This document shows, piece by piece, positions 1 through 7,177 of a stretch of 7,500 nucleotides of DNA (the first letter of the stretch is position 1; each line of letters begins with the position of its first letter). Source of the stretch: an uncultured Eubacteriales bacterium (GTDB lineage Bacteria; Bacillota; Clostridia; Oscillospirales; UBA644); contig CAKSQP010000075.1 of NCBI GenBank assembly GCA_934486965.1, positions 1 to 7,500 on the forward strand, read 5' to 3'. The position numbers and the translations under genes were made by a program. The notes beneath the pieces are model-generated. The model did no database searches and was not told the origin of the DNA. It saw only the letters and a program-made list of their open reading frames with translations.

Positions 1-727
1 GGTTATGGAAGATATAGTTCTGCTTTGGCTTATCGGCGTTAAAATAGTTCTTATTCACGGCGGCGGTCCCGAAATAAGCGAAACGATGAAAAAAGTCGGT
101 AAAGAAGCCGTTTTCGTCGACGGACTGCGTGTCACCGACAAAGAAACCATGGATATCGTTCAGATGGTCCTTGCGGGAAAAGTCAACAAAACGCTTGTAA
201 ATCTTCTCGAAATGAAAGGCGGAAAAGCCGTCGGACTTTCGGGTATCGACGGACGTATCATCGAATCGAAAACAAAAGATGAAAAACTCGGTTTTGTCGG
301 CGAAATTACAAAAATAAATCCGAAAACAATAGAAGATCTTCTGGAAAAAGGGTATATTCCGGTGCTTTCGACAGTCGGGTGCGACGCCGACGGCAACACC
401 TACAATATAAACGGAGATACCGCCGCGGCGTATATTGCGGGGGCACTCAACGCCGAACGTCTTATAATTATGACCGATATCGACGGTATCCTCAGAGACA
501 AAAACGACCCGACGACCCTTATTCACGAAATAAGCCTCGACGAAACCGAAAAACTTTATTCCGACGGAATAATTTCGGGCGGAATGATACCGAAAGTCGA
601 ATGTTGCGTTACCGCAATTCATAAAGGCGTTAAACCCGTCGTTATTCTCGACGGCAGGGTCCCTCATTCGATTCTTATGGAATTGCTTCCCGACGAGGGT
701 GCAGGAACTCTCTTTAAGGAGAAATAA
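1..727 (+). CDS. argB: Acetylglutamate kinase, 5' end missing
   Basis: ArgB phosphorylates N-acetyl-L-glutamate with ATP, the second step of arginine synthesis, in the cytoplasm. The frame is already open at base 2 (GTT, Val, before ATG at 5). The words V-MEDIVLL and HGGGP (56-70) are internal ArgB motifs, so the ATG at 5 is not the start. About 50 N-terminal residues, including the GGNAM-type Lys motif, should lie upstream. Visible family features are HGGGP, VDGLRVTD, AGKVNK, the MTDIDGIL block with the active-site Asp (codon 476-478), and GGMIPKV with the catalytic Lys (codon 593-595). The C-terminal His...Glu...DEGAGT pattern matches the arginine-inhibited type of the enzyme, which suggests feedback control; this is inference. 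It is the first visible gene of the operon, its TAA lies one base before the argD ATG, and the argD ribosome binding site sits within its last codons. Confidence 0.96.
   Translation, partial: VMEDIVLLWLIGVKIVLIHGGGPEISETMKKVGKEAVFVDGLRVTDKETMDIVQMVLAGKVNKTLVNLLEMKGGKAVGLSGIDGRIIESKTKDEKLGFVGEITKINPKTIEDLLEKGYIPVLSTVGCDADGNTYNINGDTAAAYIAGALNAERLIIMTDIDGILRDKNDPTTLIHEISLDETEKLYSDGIISGGMIPKVECCVTAIHKGVKPVVILDGRVPHSILMELLPDEGAGTLFKEK
715..721 (+). promoter_or_regulatory. Ribosome binding site setting the argD start
   Basis: TAAGGAG ends 7 bases before the ATG at 729, a near-ideal Shine-Dalgarno spacing. It lies inside the last codons of argB. An in-frame GTG at 699 would extend ArgD by 10 residues, but those residues (MQELSLRRNK) are not like the family and the GTG lies upstream of this site. 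The site therefore decides for ATG 729. Confidence 0.85.
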
Positions 728-728
728 A

Positions 729-1895
729 ATGAGTATAACAAGTCTGGATTCCGAATATATCGCAAAAACCTACAACCGCTTTCCCGTTGAGATAGCGTCG
801 GGCAAAGGGGCGGTGTTTACCGACAGTTCGGGAAAAGAATATATAGATATGGGAAGCGGAATAGGCGTAAATATTTTCGGAGCGGCTGACGTCGGGTGGA
901 AAAACGCCGTTGTTTCCCAACTCGATAAAGTTCAGCATACTTCGAATTTATACTATACCGAACCGTGCGTAAAACTTGCAGAACTTCTTTGCAAAAAGAC
1001 GGGAATGAGCAAGGTCTTCTTTTCGAATTCGGGGGCTGAAGCAAACGAATGTGCAATAAAAGCGGCAAGGAAATACGCTTCCGAAAAGAAAGGAAACGAC
1101 TGCTATACCGTTGTTACAATGAAAAACAGTTTCCACGGCAGAACGCTTACGACCCTTTCCGCAACGGGGCAGGAACATTATCACGAACTTTATAATCCGC
1201 TGACTTCGGGATTTGTTTCGGTCACCGCCGAAAAGCCCGAAGAACTTATCGCTCTTTCCGAAAAAACGAAAATTGCGGCGGTGCTTTTCGAATGTATTCA
1301 GGGCGAGGGCGGAGTTATCCCTCTTTCGGGGGAATACGTTAAATTTCTCCGCGATTTCACCGAAAAAGAAGATATTCTTTTAATGGTCGACGAGGTCCAG
1401 ACAGGAAACGGACGGACGGGAAAACTGTATTCGTATATGAATTACGGAATAACTCCCGACGTCGTCTCGACGGCGAAAGGACTCGGCGGAGGACTTCCGA
1501 TAGGCGCGACCCTGCTTTCCGAAAAGGTCGAAAATGTTTTCGGTTTCGGAGACCACGGCTCGACATTCGGCGGAAATCCCGTATGCTGTGCCGGAGCGTA
1601 TAACGTAATAAGCAGGCTTGACGGTAGCTTCCTTGCGGAAGTTTCGCGTAAAGGAAAGATACTTTCGGATATGTTTTCCGATGTCCTCGAAATCGAAGAA
1701 GTGACGGGGTGCGGACTTATGCTCGGGCTGAAAACGAAAAAGAACGCCTCCGATGTCGTTAAAAAATGTATTTCGGACGGAGTTTTGTGCCTTACCGCAA
1801 AAGACAGGGTAAGACTTCTTCCGCCGCTGAATATCCCCGACGATTTGCTTGTAAAAGCCGCTCGGATCATAATAAACGCCTGTAAAGGAGAATGA
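729..1895 (+). CDS. argD: Acetylornithine aminotransferase
   Basis: ArgD is a class III PLP-dependent aminotransferase that converts N-acetylglutamate semialdehyde plus glutamate to N-acetylornithine and 2-oxoglutarate. From ATG 729 it has 388 residues, close to the usual family length. Visible motifs in order are HTSNLYYTEP, the cofactor phosphate-binding NSGAEANECA, FHGRTL (cofactor ring stacking), the Asp of DEVQTGNGRTG (D221), the Schiff-base Lys in TAKGLGGGLPIGA (K250), and STFGGNP. The 29-residue spacing from D221 to K250 equals that in E. coli ArgD. Related enzymes (succinylornithine, ornithine or GABA aminotransferases) share this fold, but its position between argB and argF makes the acetylornithine role nearly certain. 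It ends in TGA three bases before argF and is probably translated together with its neighbours. Confidence 0.96.
   Translation: MSITSLDSEYIAKTYNRFPVEIASGKGAVFTDSSGKEYIDMGSGIGVNIFGAADVGWKNAVVSQLDKVQHTSNLYYTEPCVKLAELLCKKTGMSKVFFSNSGAEANECAIKAARKYASEKKGNDCYTVVTMKNSFHGRTLTTLSATGQEHYHELYNPLTSGFVSVTAEKPEELIALSEKTKIAAVLFECIQGEGGVIPLSGEYVKFLRDFTEKEDILLMVDEVQTGNGRTGKLYSYMNYGITPDVVSTAKGLGGGLPIGATLLSEKVENVFGFGDHGSTFGGNPVCCAGAYNVISRLDGSFLAEVSRKGKILSDMFSDVLEIEEVTGCGLMLGLKTKKNASDVVKKCISDGVLCLTAKDRVRLLPPLNIPDDLLVKAARIIINACKGE
1885..1890 (+). promoter_or_regulatory. Ribosome binding site of argF
   Basis: AAGGAG lies within the last codons of argD and ends 8 bases before the argF ATG at 1899. The arrangement mirrors that at argB/argD and fits translational coupling across the operon. 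Confidence 0.8.
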
Positions 1896-1898
1896 AAA

Positions 1899-2885
1899 AT
1901 GGATCTTAAAGGAAAGAATTTCTTAAAGCTTCTCGATTTCTCAAAAGAAGAAATAGAATATCTTATAGATTACGCCGCAAAACTTAAATATGAAAAGAAA
2001 AACGGAATAAAACATAAAATCTGCGAGGGAAAAAACATCGCTCTGATTTTCGAAAAGACAAGTACGAGGACCCGCTGTTCGTTTGAAGTTGCGGCGCACG
2101 ATCTCGGTATGGAAGTAACTTATCTCGATCCGTCGGCTTCCCAGATAGGCAAAAAAGAAAGTATTGCCGACACCGCCAAAGTCCTCGGCAGAATGTTCGA
2201 CGGAATAGAATACCGCGGCTACGGGCAGGAGATAGTCGAAATGCTTGCCGAAAACGCAGGCGTTCCCGTCTGGAACGGGCTGACGAACGAATTTCACCCG
2301 ACGCAGATACTTGCGGACTTCCTTACTATAAAAGAGCATTTCGGCTCGCTTGCAGGCAAAAAACTCGTTTATATGGGCGACGCCCGCTATAATATGGGAA
2401 ACTCCCTTATGGTCGGCTGTGCAAAAACGGGAATGCATTTTGTCGCGTGTGCTCCCGAAAAATATTTCCCCGATAAAAATTTAATCGACGAATGTAAGAA
2501 AATTGCGGAAGAGTCGGGGGCAACGCTTGAATTTATCGAAGACCCGATGACTGCGACGAAAAATGCCGACGTTATCTATACCGATGTATGGGTTTCTATG
2601 GGTGAACCCGAAAGCGTATGGGACGAGAGGATACACGACCTCTTGCCGTATCAGGTAAATGACGCAGTTATGGAAAACGCGGGAAAACAATGCGCGTTCA
2701 TGCACTGTCTGCCCGCATTTCACGACCTCGGAACAGTTATCGGCAAACAGATATACGATAAATACAAAATGACCTGCATGGAAGTCACCGACAGCGTATT
2801 TCAGAGCGAGGCTTCAATTGTCTTTGACGAAGCCGAAAACAGAATGCATACTATAAAAGCCGTAATGGCGGCAACTTTGGCATAA
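1899..2885 (+). CDS. argF: Ornithine carbamoyltransferase
   Basis: ArgF joins carbamoyl phosphate to L-ornithine, giving citrulline and phosphate. The 328-residue product shows the carbamoyl-phosphate loop STRTRCSFE (S55-R59), the HPTQILADF block, the ornithine loop DVWVSMGE (D229, S233) and the HCLP loop (C270). All active-site motifs are present. The wording (VLGRM-DGIEYRGYGQEIVE, AGVPVWNGL, AENRMHTIKAVM) belongs to the longer OTCase class that contains E. coli ArgF/ArgI and the catabolic ArcB enzymes, rather than the shorter anabolic class. Its place between argD and carAB, with no arcA or arcC in view, argues for a biosynthetic role here. The neighbouring carAB supplies its second substrate. 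ATG 1899 has a good ribosome binding site and matches the family N-terminus. Confidence 0.96.
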   Translation: MDLKGKNFLKLLDFSKEEIEYLIDYAAKLKYEKKNGIKHKICEGKNIALIFEKTSTRTRCSFEVAAHDLGMEVTYLDPSASQIGKKESIADTAKVLGRMFDGIEYRGYGQEIVEMLAENAGVPVWNGLTNEFHPTQILADFLTIKEHFGSLAGKKLVYMGDARYNMGNSLMVGCAKTGMHFVACAPEKYFPDKNLIDECKKIAEESGATLEFIEDPMTATKNADVIYTDVWVSMGEPESVWDERIHDLLPYQVNDAVMENAGKQCAFMHCLPAFHDLGTVIGKQIYDKYKMTCMEVTDSVFQSEASIVFDEAENRMHTIKAVMAATLA

Positions 2886-2890
2886 GGAAA
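2884..2890 (+). promoter_or_regulatory. Ribosome binding site of carA
   Basis: AAGGAAA starts within the argF TAA stop codon and ends 7 bases before the carA ATG at 2898. It is a weaker match than the sites of argD, argF and carB, but its position is good. Confidence 0.6.
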
Positions 2891-2897
2891 ATATTAA

Positions 2898-3968
2898 ATG
2901 AAAAAAGCATATTTGATTCTTTCAAACGGAAAAATATTCGAGGGATATAAGATAGGCGCAGACGCAGAAAGCGTCGGGGAAGTCGTTTTTACAACGGGAA
3001 CGGTCGGTTATCTCGAAACGCTGACAGACCCGTCTTATGCGGGACAGATCGTGGTTCAGACCTTTCCCTTGATAGGAAATTACGGCGTTATTCCCGAAGA
3101 TTTCGAGGGGAAATGCGCGGTAAAAGGGTATATCGTGCGGGAACTGTGTTCTTTTCCGTCAAATTTCAGAAGCGAATATACGCTCGACGAATTTCTGAAA
3201 AAACAGAATATCTGCGGACTTTGCGGGATAGATACGAGGGAACTTACCCGCACTATCCGCGAAGAGGGCGTAATGAACGGAAAGATAAGCGACTCGGCAG
3301 ACGTTTCTCTTGATGAGATCGAAAATTATAAAGTTACGGGAGAAGTCTCGAAAGTTTCTTCAAAGGCGCCTGCGGTATATAAGGCTTGCGGAAAAGAAAA
3401 TTTCAAAGTAGCCCTTCTTGATTACGGCGCAAAGGCAAACATTATCCGCTGTCTTACAAAACGCGGCTGTACCGTCACTTCTTTTCCGTATAACACGTCG
3501 GCGGAAGAGATTCTTGCAGGAGACGTAGACGGCATAATGCTTTCGAACGGCCCGGGCGACCCTGCCGAAAATACATACTGTATCGAACAGATAAAAAAAC
3601 TGCTCGGCAAAAAACCTCTTTTCGGAATATGTCTCGGTCACCAACTGACGGCGCTTTCCGTCGGAGGAAAGACTGTAAAACTGAAATACGGACACCACGG
3701 AGTAAATCAGCCCGTAAAGTCGCTTGTCGGAACAAGAACTTACATCACAAGCCAGAACCACGGATACGCCGTCGATTTTTCGAGCCTTGAAAATGTCGGA
3801 AAAGAAATTTTCATAAACGCGAACGACGGCAGTTGCGAGGGGATAGAATATCCCGAATTCAAAGCGTTTACGGTTCAGTTCCACCCCGAAGCGTGCGGCG
3901 GACCGCGGGATACGGAATTCTTATTTGACCGCTTTATAAAGATGATGGAGGAGAACAAAAATGCCTAA
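2898..3968 (+). CDS. carA: Carbamoyl-phosphate synthase small (glutaminase) subunit
   Basis: CarA hydrolyses glutamine and channels the ammonia to the large subunit CarB. The 356-residue protein has the N-terminal small-chain domain (about residues 1-130; early motifs GYLETLTDPSYAGQ, GNYGV and CGIDTRELTR). A class I glutamine amidotransferase domain follows, with SNGPGDP, the nucleophile Cys in GICLGHQ (C245), and the His and Glu of FHPEA (H329, E331). The Cys-His spacing of 84 residues equals that of E. coli CarA. The catalytic triad is complete. The last 8 bases overlap the start of carB, typical of the two-subunit carAB pair. Being inside an arginine operon suggests that this synthase serves mainly arginine rather than pyrimidine synthesis; another copy elsewhere cannot be excluded. 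Confidence 0.97.
   Translation: MKKAYLILSNGKIFEGYKIGADAESVGEVVFTTGTVGYLETLTDPSYAGQIVVQTFPLIGNYGVIPEDFEGKCAVKGYIVRELCSFPSNFRSEYTLDEFLKKQNICGLCGIDTRELTRTIREEGVMNGKISDSADVSLDEIENYKVTGEVSKVSSKAPAVYKACGKENFKVALLDYGAKANIIRCLTKRGCTVTSFPYNTSAEEILAGDVDGIMLSNGPGDPAENTYCIEQIKKLLGKKPLFGICLGHQLTALSVGGKTVKLKYGHHGVNQPVKSLVGTRTYITSQNHGYAVDFSSLENVGKEIFINANDGSCEGIEYPEFKAFTVQFHPEACGGPRDTEFLFDRFIKMMEENKNA
3947..3953 (+). promoter_or_regulatory. Ribosome binding site of carB
   Basis: GGAGGAG, a near-perfect Shine-Dalgarno sequence, lies inside the end of carA with a 7-base spacer to the ATG at 3961. It fixes the carB start and supports coupled translation of the two subunits in similar amounts. Confidence 0.85.
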
Positions 3969-6792
3969 AAATCAGGATATCAAAAAGGTTCTGGTCATAG
4001 GGTCGGGACCTATCGTCATCGGACAGGCGGCGGAATTCGATTATGCGGGCGCGCAGGCTTGCCGTATCTTAAAAAAAGAGGGGATAAACGTCGTTCTCGT
4101 AAACTCCAATCCCGCGACGATAATGACAGACGAAGTTCTTGCAGATGAAATATATCTTGAGCTTCTTACCGCGGAGACCGTCGCCCGAATTATCGAAAAA
4201 GAACGTCCCGACGGATTGCTTGCAGGGCTCGGCGGACAAACGGGTCTTACGATATCAATGCAACTTTCCGAAAGCGGCGTTCTTGAAAAATACGGAGTGA
4301 AATTTCTCGGCAGCGATATAAATGCCATAAAGAAAGCGGAAGACCGCGAACTTTTCAGAAAAACAATGCTCGAAATCGGTCAGCCGTGCGTTCCGAGCGA
4401 AATTGCGACCGATATTGAGACCGCTGTTTCGGCGGCGGAAAAAATCGGATATCCCGTAATCGTTCGCCCCGCCTATACTCTCGGCGGTTCGGGCGGCGGT
4501 ATTGCCGAAAACGAAGAAGAGTTTATAAAAATCGCGGCAAACGGACTCAAACTTTCGCCTGTTACGCAGATTCTCGTCGAGAAATGTATTTCGGGCTGGA
4601 AAGAAATAGAATTCGAAACCATGAGAGACTCCGCGGGCAACGTTGTCGCGGTCTGTTCAATGGAAAATTTCGACCCTGTGGGAATTCACACGGGCGATTC
4701 CGTTGTCGTCGCACCGACGCTTACTTTGTCGGATAAAGAATATCAGATGCTGCGTTCTGCGTCTCTCGATATGATAACCGCTCTCGGTATCGTCGGCGGC
4801 TGTAACTGTCAGTTTGCTTTGAATCCCGACAGTTTCGAATACGCCGTTATCGAGGTGAATCCGCGCGTTTCGCGTTCTTCGGCTCTTGCGAGCAAGGCGA
4901 CGGGATATCCTATCGCGAAAATCTCAACGCTTATTGCTCTCGGATATAATCTTGACGAGATAAAAAATGAGATTACGGGAAAGACCTGCGCCTGTTTTGA
5001 ACCGACGCTTGACTATGTCGTCGTCAAATTTCCGAAGTGGCCTTTTGATAAATTCATAGGCGCGAGCCGCAAACTCGGGACTCAGATGAAAGCGACGGGC
5101 GAAGTCATGGCTATCGGGCAGTCGTTTGTCGAGGCTCTGATGAAAGCCGTGCGCGGCGCGGAAATAAAACTTGATTCTCTTAATTCAAAGCCTGCCGACG
5201 ACAGGCCCGTTGCCGAAAGGCTCGCCGAACAGAACGACGTCCGTCTTTTCACCGTTTACGAGGCGCTGAAAAGCGGAGTTCCTGCGGAAGAAATTCATAA
5301 AATAACGAAAATCGACCTTTACTTTATAAACTGTCTTAAGGAAGCGGCAGGTCTCGAAAAAGAGCTTTCCGAAAAGCCGTTTTGCGACGAACTTTATTTC
5401 AAGGCGAAAAAATTCGGTTTCCCCGATTCGTTTATTAAACGCGTTACAAAAAAAGACGAACTTCCCGAATTCAGTTACAGTTATAAAATGGTCGACACCT
5501 GCGCCGCGGAATTCGACGCACAGACTCCGTATTTTTATTCCAGTGCAGATAAGGTCTGCGAAGCCCGTGAACTCAAAAGAAGCGGAAAACCCGTCATTAT
5601 GGTTCTCGGTTCGGGTCCTATCCGCATAGGGCAGGGAATTGAATTTGATTACAGTTCGGTTCACTGCGTATGGACTTTGCGTAAAATGGGGTACGACGTC
5701 GTTATCGTCAACAATAACCCCGAAACCGTTTCGACAGACTATGATACTGCCGACCGTCTTTATTTCGAACCGCTTACCGAAGAGGATATCATAAATGTAA
5801 TAAAGGTCGAAAAACCTGTCGGCGTCGTTGTTGCTTTCGGCGGACAGACCGCGATAAAACTCACGGGATTTTTGGCGAAGAACAATATAAATATTCTCGG
5901 GACCTCGGCGGAGGGAATAGATACTGCCGAAGACCGTGAAAAATTTGATGCGTTCCTTGAAAAAATCGGGATAAAAAGACCGAAAGCCGTTTCTGTAAAC
6001 ACCGTTGACGAAGCGCTTATAGCCGCGCGTATTCTCGGTTATCCCGTACTTCTCCGTCCGTCTTATGTTATAGGCGGACAGGGTATGAGCGTCGTCCGCT
6101 CGGAAGAGGAAGTCCGTAAATTTATGGATATAATCCTTTCGGGTAAGATAAGCAATTCTGTTCTTATCGACAAATATATGCCGGGAACGGAACTTGAAGT
6201 CGACTGCATTTCGGACGGAACGACCGTTCTTATTCCCGGTATTATGGAACACGTCGAAAGAGCGGGTATTCATTCGGGCGACTCGATTGCCGTTTATCCG
6301 CCGTACAATCTGACGAAAATGATGACCGAAAAAGTCGTCAAAACCTCGGTTGAAATCGCCAGAGGGCTCAAAACCAAAGGAATAGTCAATATCCAGTATC
6401 TTGTTCAGGACGGAGAACTCTATGTAATAGAAGTAAATACGCGTGCGAGCCGAACGGTTCCTTATATAAGCAAAGTCACGGGAATTCCCATGGTCGACAT
6501 CGCGAGCCGCGCAATGCTCGGAGAAAGTATTTCGGCAATGGGATATGAAAACGGGCTTGCGCCGACTTCGAAGTATTATGCCGTTAAAGTCCCCGTTTTC
6601 AGTTTTGAAAAAATTGCCGACGCCAACACTATTATGGGACCTGAAATGAAATCGACGGGCGAAGTCCTCGGAATCGGAAGAACAAAAGCCGAAGCCTTGT
6701 ATAAAGGGCTTGCCGCAAGCGGAATAGACGTCGCCGAAATAAAGAAAAAGCCGAATCGCGGAATATTGATATCTGTCGAGGATTACGACTAA
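3961..6792 (+). CDS. carB: Carbamoyl-phosphate synthase large subunit, ended early by an in-frame stop
   Basis: CarB makes carbamoyl phosphate from bicarbonate, ammonia and two ATP, working with CarA. The 943 residues hold both homologous synthetase halves. The first opens with GSGPIVIGQ (14-22) and has NSNPATIMTD, the ATP-grasp core and EVNPRVSRSSALASKATGYP. A linking oligomerisation region follows (about 400-545). The second half opens with GSGPIRIGQGIEFDY (from 550) and has NNNPETVSTDYD, EVNTRASR and STGEVLGIGR. Both active halves look intact. The frame stops at TAA 6790-6792 directly after ILISVEDYD, where the C-terminal MGS-like regulatory domain begins. Relatives run to about 1060-1073 residues, so roughly 117 residues are missing from the product. 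The missing domain is still encoded in frame downstream. As written, the protein could keep catalysis but lose its usual effector response; this is inference. A sequencing error is a serious alternative. Confidence 0.93.
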   Translation: MPKNQDIKKVLVIGSGPIVIGQAAEFDYAGAQACRILKKEGINVVLVNSNPATIMTDEVLADEIYLELLTAETVARIIEKERPDGLLAGLGGQTGLTISMQLSESGVLEKYGVKFLGSDINAIKKAEDRELFRKTMLEIGQPCVPSEIATDIETAVSAAEKIGYPVIVRPAYTLGGSGGGIAENEEEFIKIAANGLKLSPVTQILVEKCISGWKEIEFETMRDSAGNVVAVCSMENFDPVGIHTGDSVVVAPTLTLSDKEYQMLRSASLDMITALGIVGGCNCQFALNPDSFEYAVIEVNPRVSRSSALASKATGYPIAKISTLIALGYNLDEIKNEITGKTCACFEPTLDYVVVKFPKWPFDKFIGASRKLGTQMKATGEVMAIGQSFVEALMKAVRGAEIKLDSLNSKPADDRPVAERLAEQNDVRLFTVYEALKSGVPAEEIHKITKIDLYFINCLKEAAGLEKELSEKPFCDELYFKAKKFGFPDSFIKRVTKKDELPEFSYSYKMVDTCAAEFDAQTPYFYSSADKVCEARELKRSGKPVIMVLGSGPIRIGQGIEFDYSSVHCVWTLRKMGYDVVIVNNNPETVSTDYDTADRLYFEPLTEEDIINVIKVEKPVGVVVAFGGQTAIKLTGFLAKNNINILGTSAEGIDTAEDREKFDAFLEKIGIKRPKAVSVNTVDEALIAARILGYPVLLRPSYVIGGQGMSVVRSEEEVRKFMDIILSGKISNSVLIDKYMPGTELEVDCISDGTTVLIPGIMEHVERAGIHSGDSIAVYPPYNLTKMMTEKVVKTSVEIARGLKTKGIVNIQYLVQDGELYVIEVNTRASRTVPYISKVTGIPMVDIASRAMLGESISAMGYENGLAPTSKYYAVKVPVFSFEKIADANTIMGPEMKSTGEVLGIGRTKAEALYKGLAASGIDVAEIKKKPNRGILISVEDYD

Positions 6793-7146
6793 ACCGACGC
6801 CATATCCCTCGCCGAAAAATTCACCGATCTCGGAATAAAGATTTACGCGACGCCCGATACCGCCGCGGCTATCCGCTCAAAGGGAATCGACGTCGTTACG
6901 GCGCGTAACGTCTGGGAAAACAGCGATATAAACGATCTTCTCGAAAACGGAACGGTAAATTATATCGTGTATACGGGCGCCGTTATGGATTCCTCCGTCG
7001 GAGATTTCAGGGTGCTTTACCGCAAGGCAATGGATCTGCAGATACCCTGTATGACGAGTATCGACACCGCCCTTGCTCTTGCCGACGTTATCGCCGCATA
7101 TTACAGCCAGAGTACGACACGACTTATTGATATAAATAAAAAATAA
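6793..7146 (+). pseudogene. carB: Detached in-frame carB tail encoding the MGS-like regulatory domain
   Basis: These 117 codons continue the carB frame after the TAA at 6790-6792 and end in TAA 7144-7146. The translation (TDAISLAEKF...GIKIYAT...TAAAI...IPCMTSIDTALALAD...LIDINKK) is clearly the C-terminal MGS-like domain of clostridial CarB. With it the protein would be about 1061 positions long, the normal family length. There is no frameshift or further stop, and the codon use matches the upstream part. No good restart exists: the first in-frame ATG is at about 6985, two fifths of the way into the domain and without an evident ribosome binding site. The tail is therefore probably untranslated unless the stop is read through or is not real. 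Thr codons at 6850 and 6859 match the E. coli effector-phosphate threonines. Confidence 0.85.
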
Positions 7147-7148
7147 TG

Positions 7149-7177
7149 AAAAAGGATACCGTTTGGTATCCTTTTTT
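7149..7177. terminator. Bidirectional intrinsic terminator between convergent genes
   Basis: A perfect 12-base-pair inverted repeat, AAAAAGGATACC (7149-7160) and GGTATCCTTTTT (7165-7176), encloses a GTTT loop. It has a run of six T on the plus strand (7172-7177) and five A on the left arm, which serve as T-tracts for the two directions. It begins two bases after the distal carB-frame TAA and touches the stop codon of the minus-strand gene, so it can end both transcripts. The GC core is short (GGATACC), so strength may be moderate. Confidence 0.88.

Noticed and set aside
5..7. ATG at 5 as the true start of argB
   Set aside because: The sequence begins inside the conserved V-M-x-DIVLL helix and lacks the N-terminal Lys/GGNAM region. 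The frame is open upstream to the window edge.
699..728. GTG at 699 as the argD start
   Set aside because: The strong Shine-Dalgarno sequence at 715-721 points to ATG 729. The extra residues overlap argB and do not match the family.
5185..6273. A 362-codon open frame on the minus strand opposite carB
   Set aside because: Its codons are exactly in register with carB, so it only reflects absence of TTA, CTA and TCA codons in carB. The translation has no family resemblance and carB is unmistakable. The minus-strand frames at 1941-2438 (argF) and 3360-3884 (carA) have the same register and explanation.
6790..6792. Reassignment of TAA to a sense codon
   Set aside because: argB, argF, carA and the distal carB frame all end at TAA where their homology ends, so TAA works as a normal stop in this genome. 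The stop is TAA rather than TGA or TAG, so selenocysteine or pyrrolysine insertion is also not suggested.
6793..7146. The MGS domain as a separately translated small gene
   Set aside because: There is no start codon with a ribosome binding site near the beginning of the domain. The first in-frame ATG lies far inside it.
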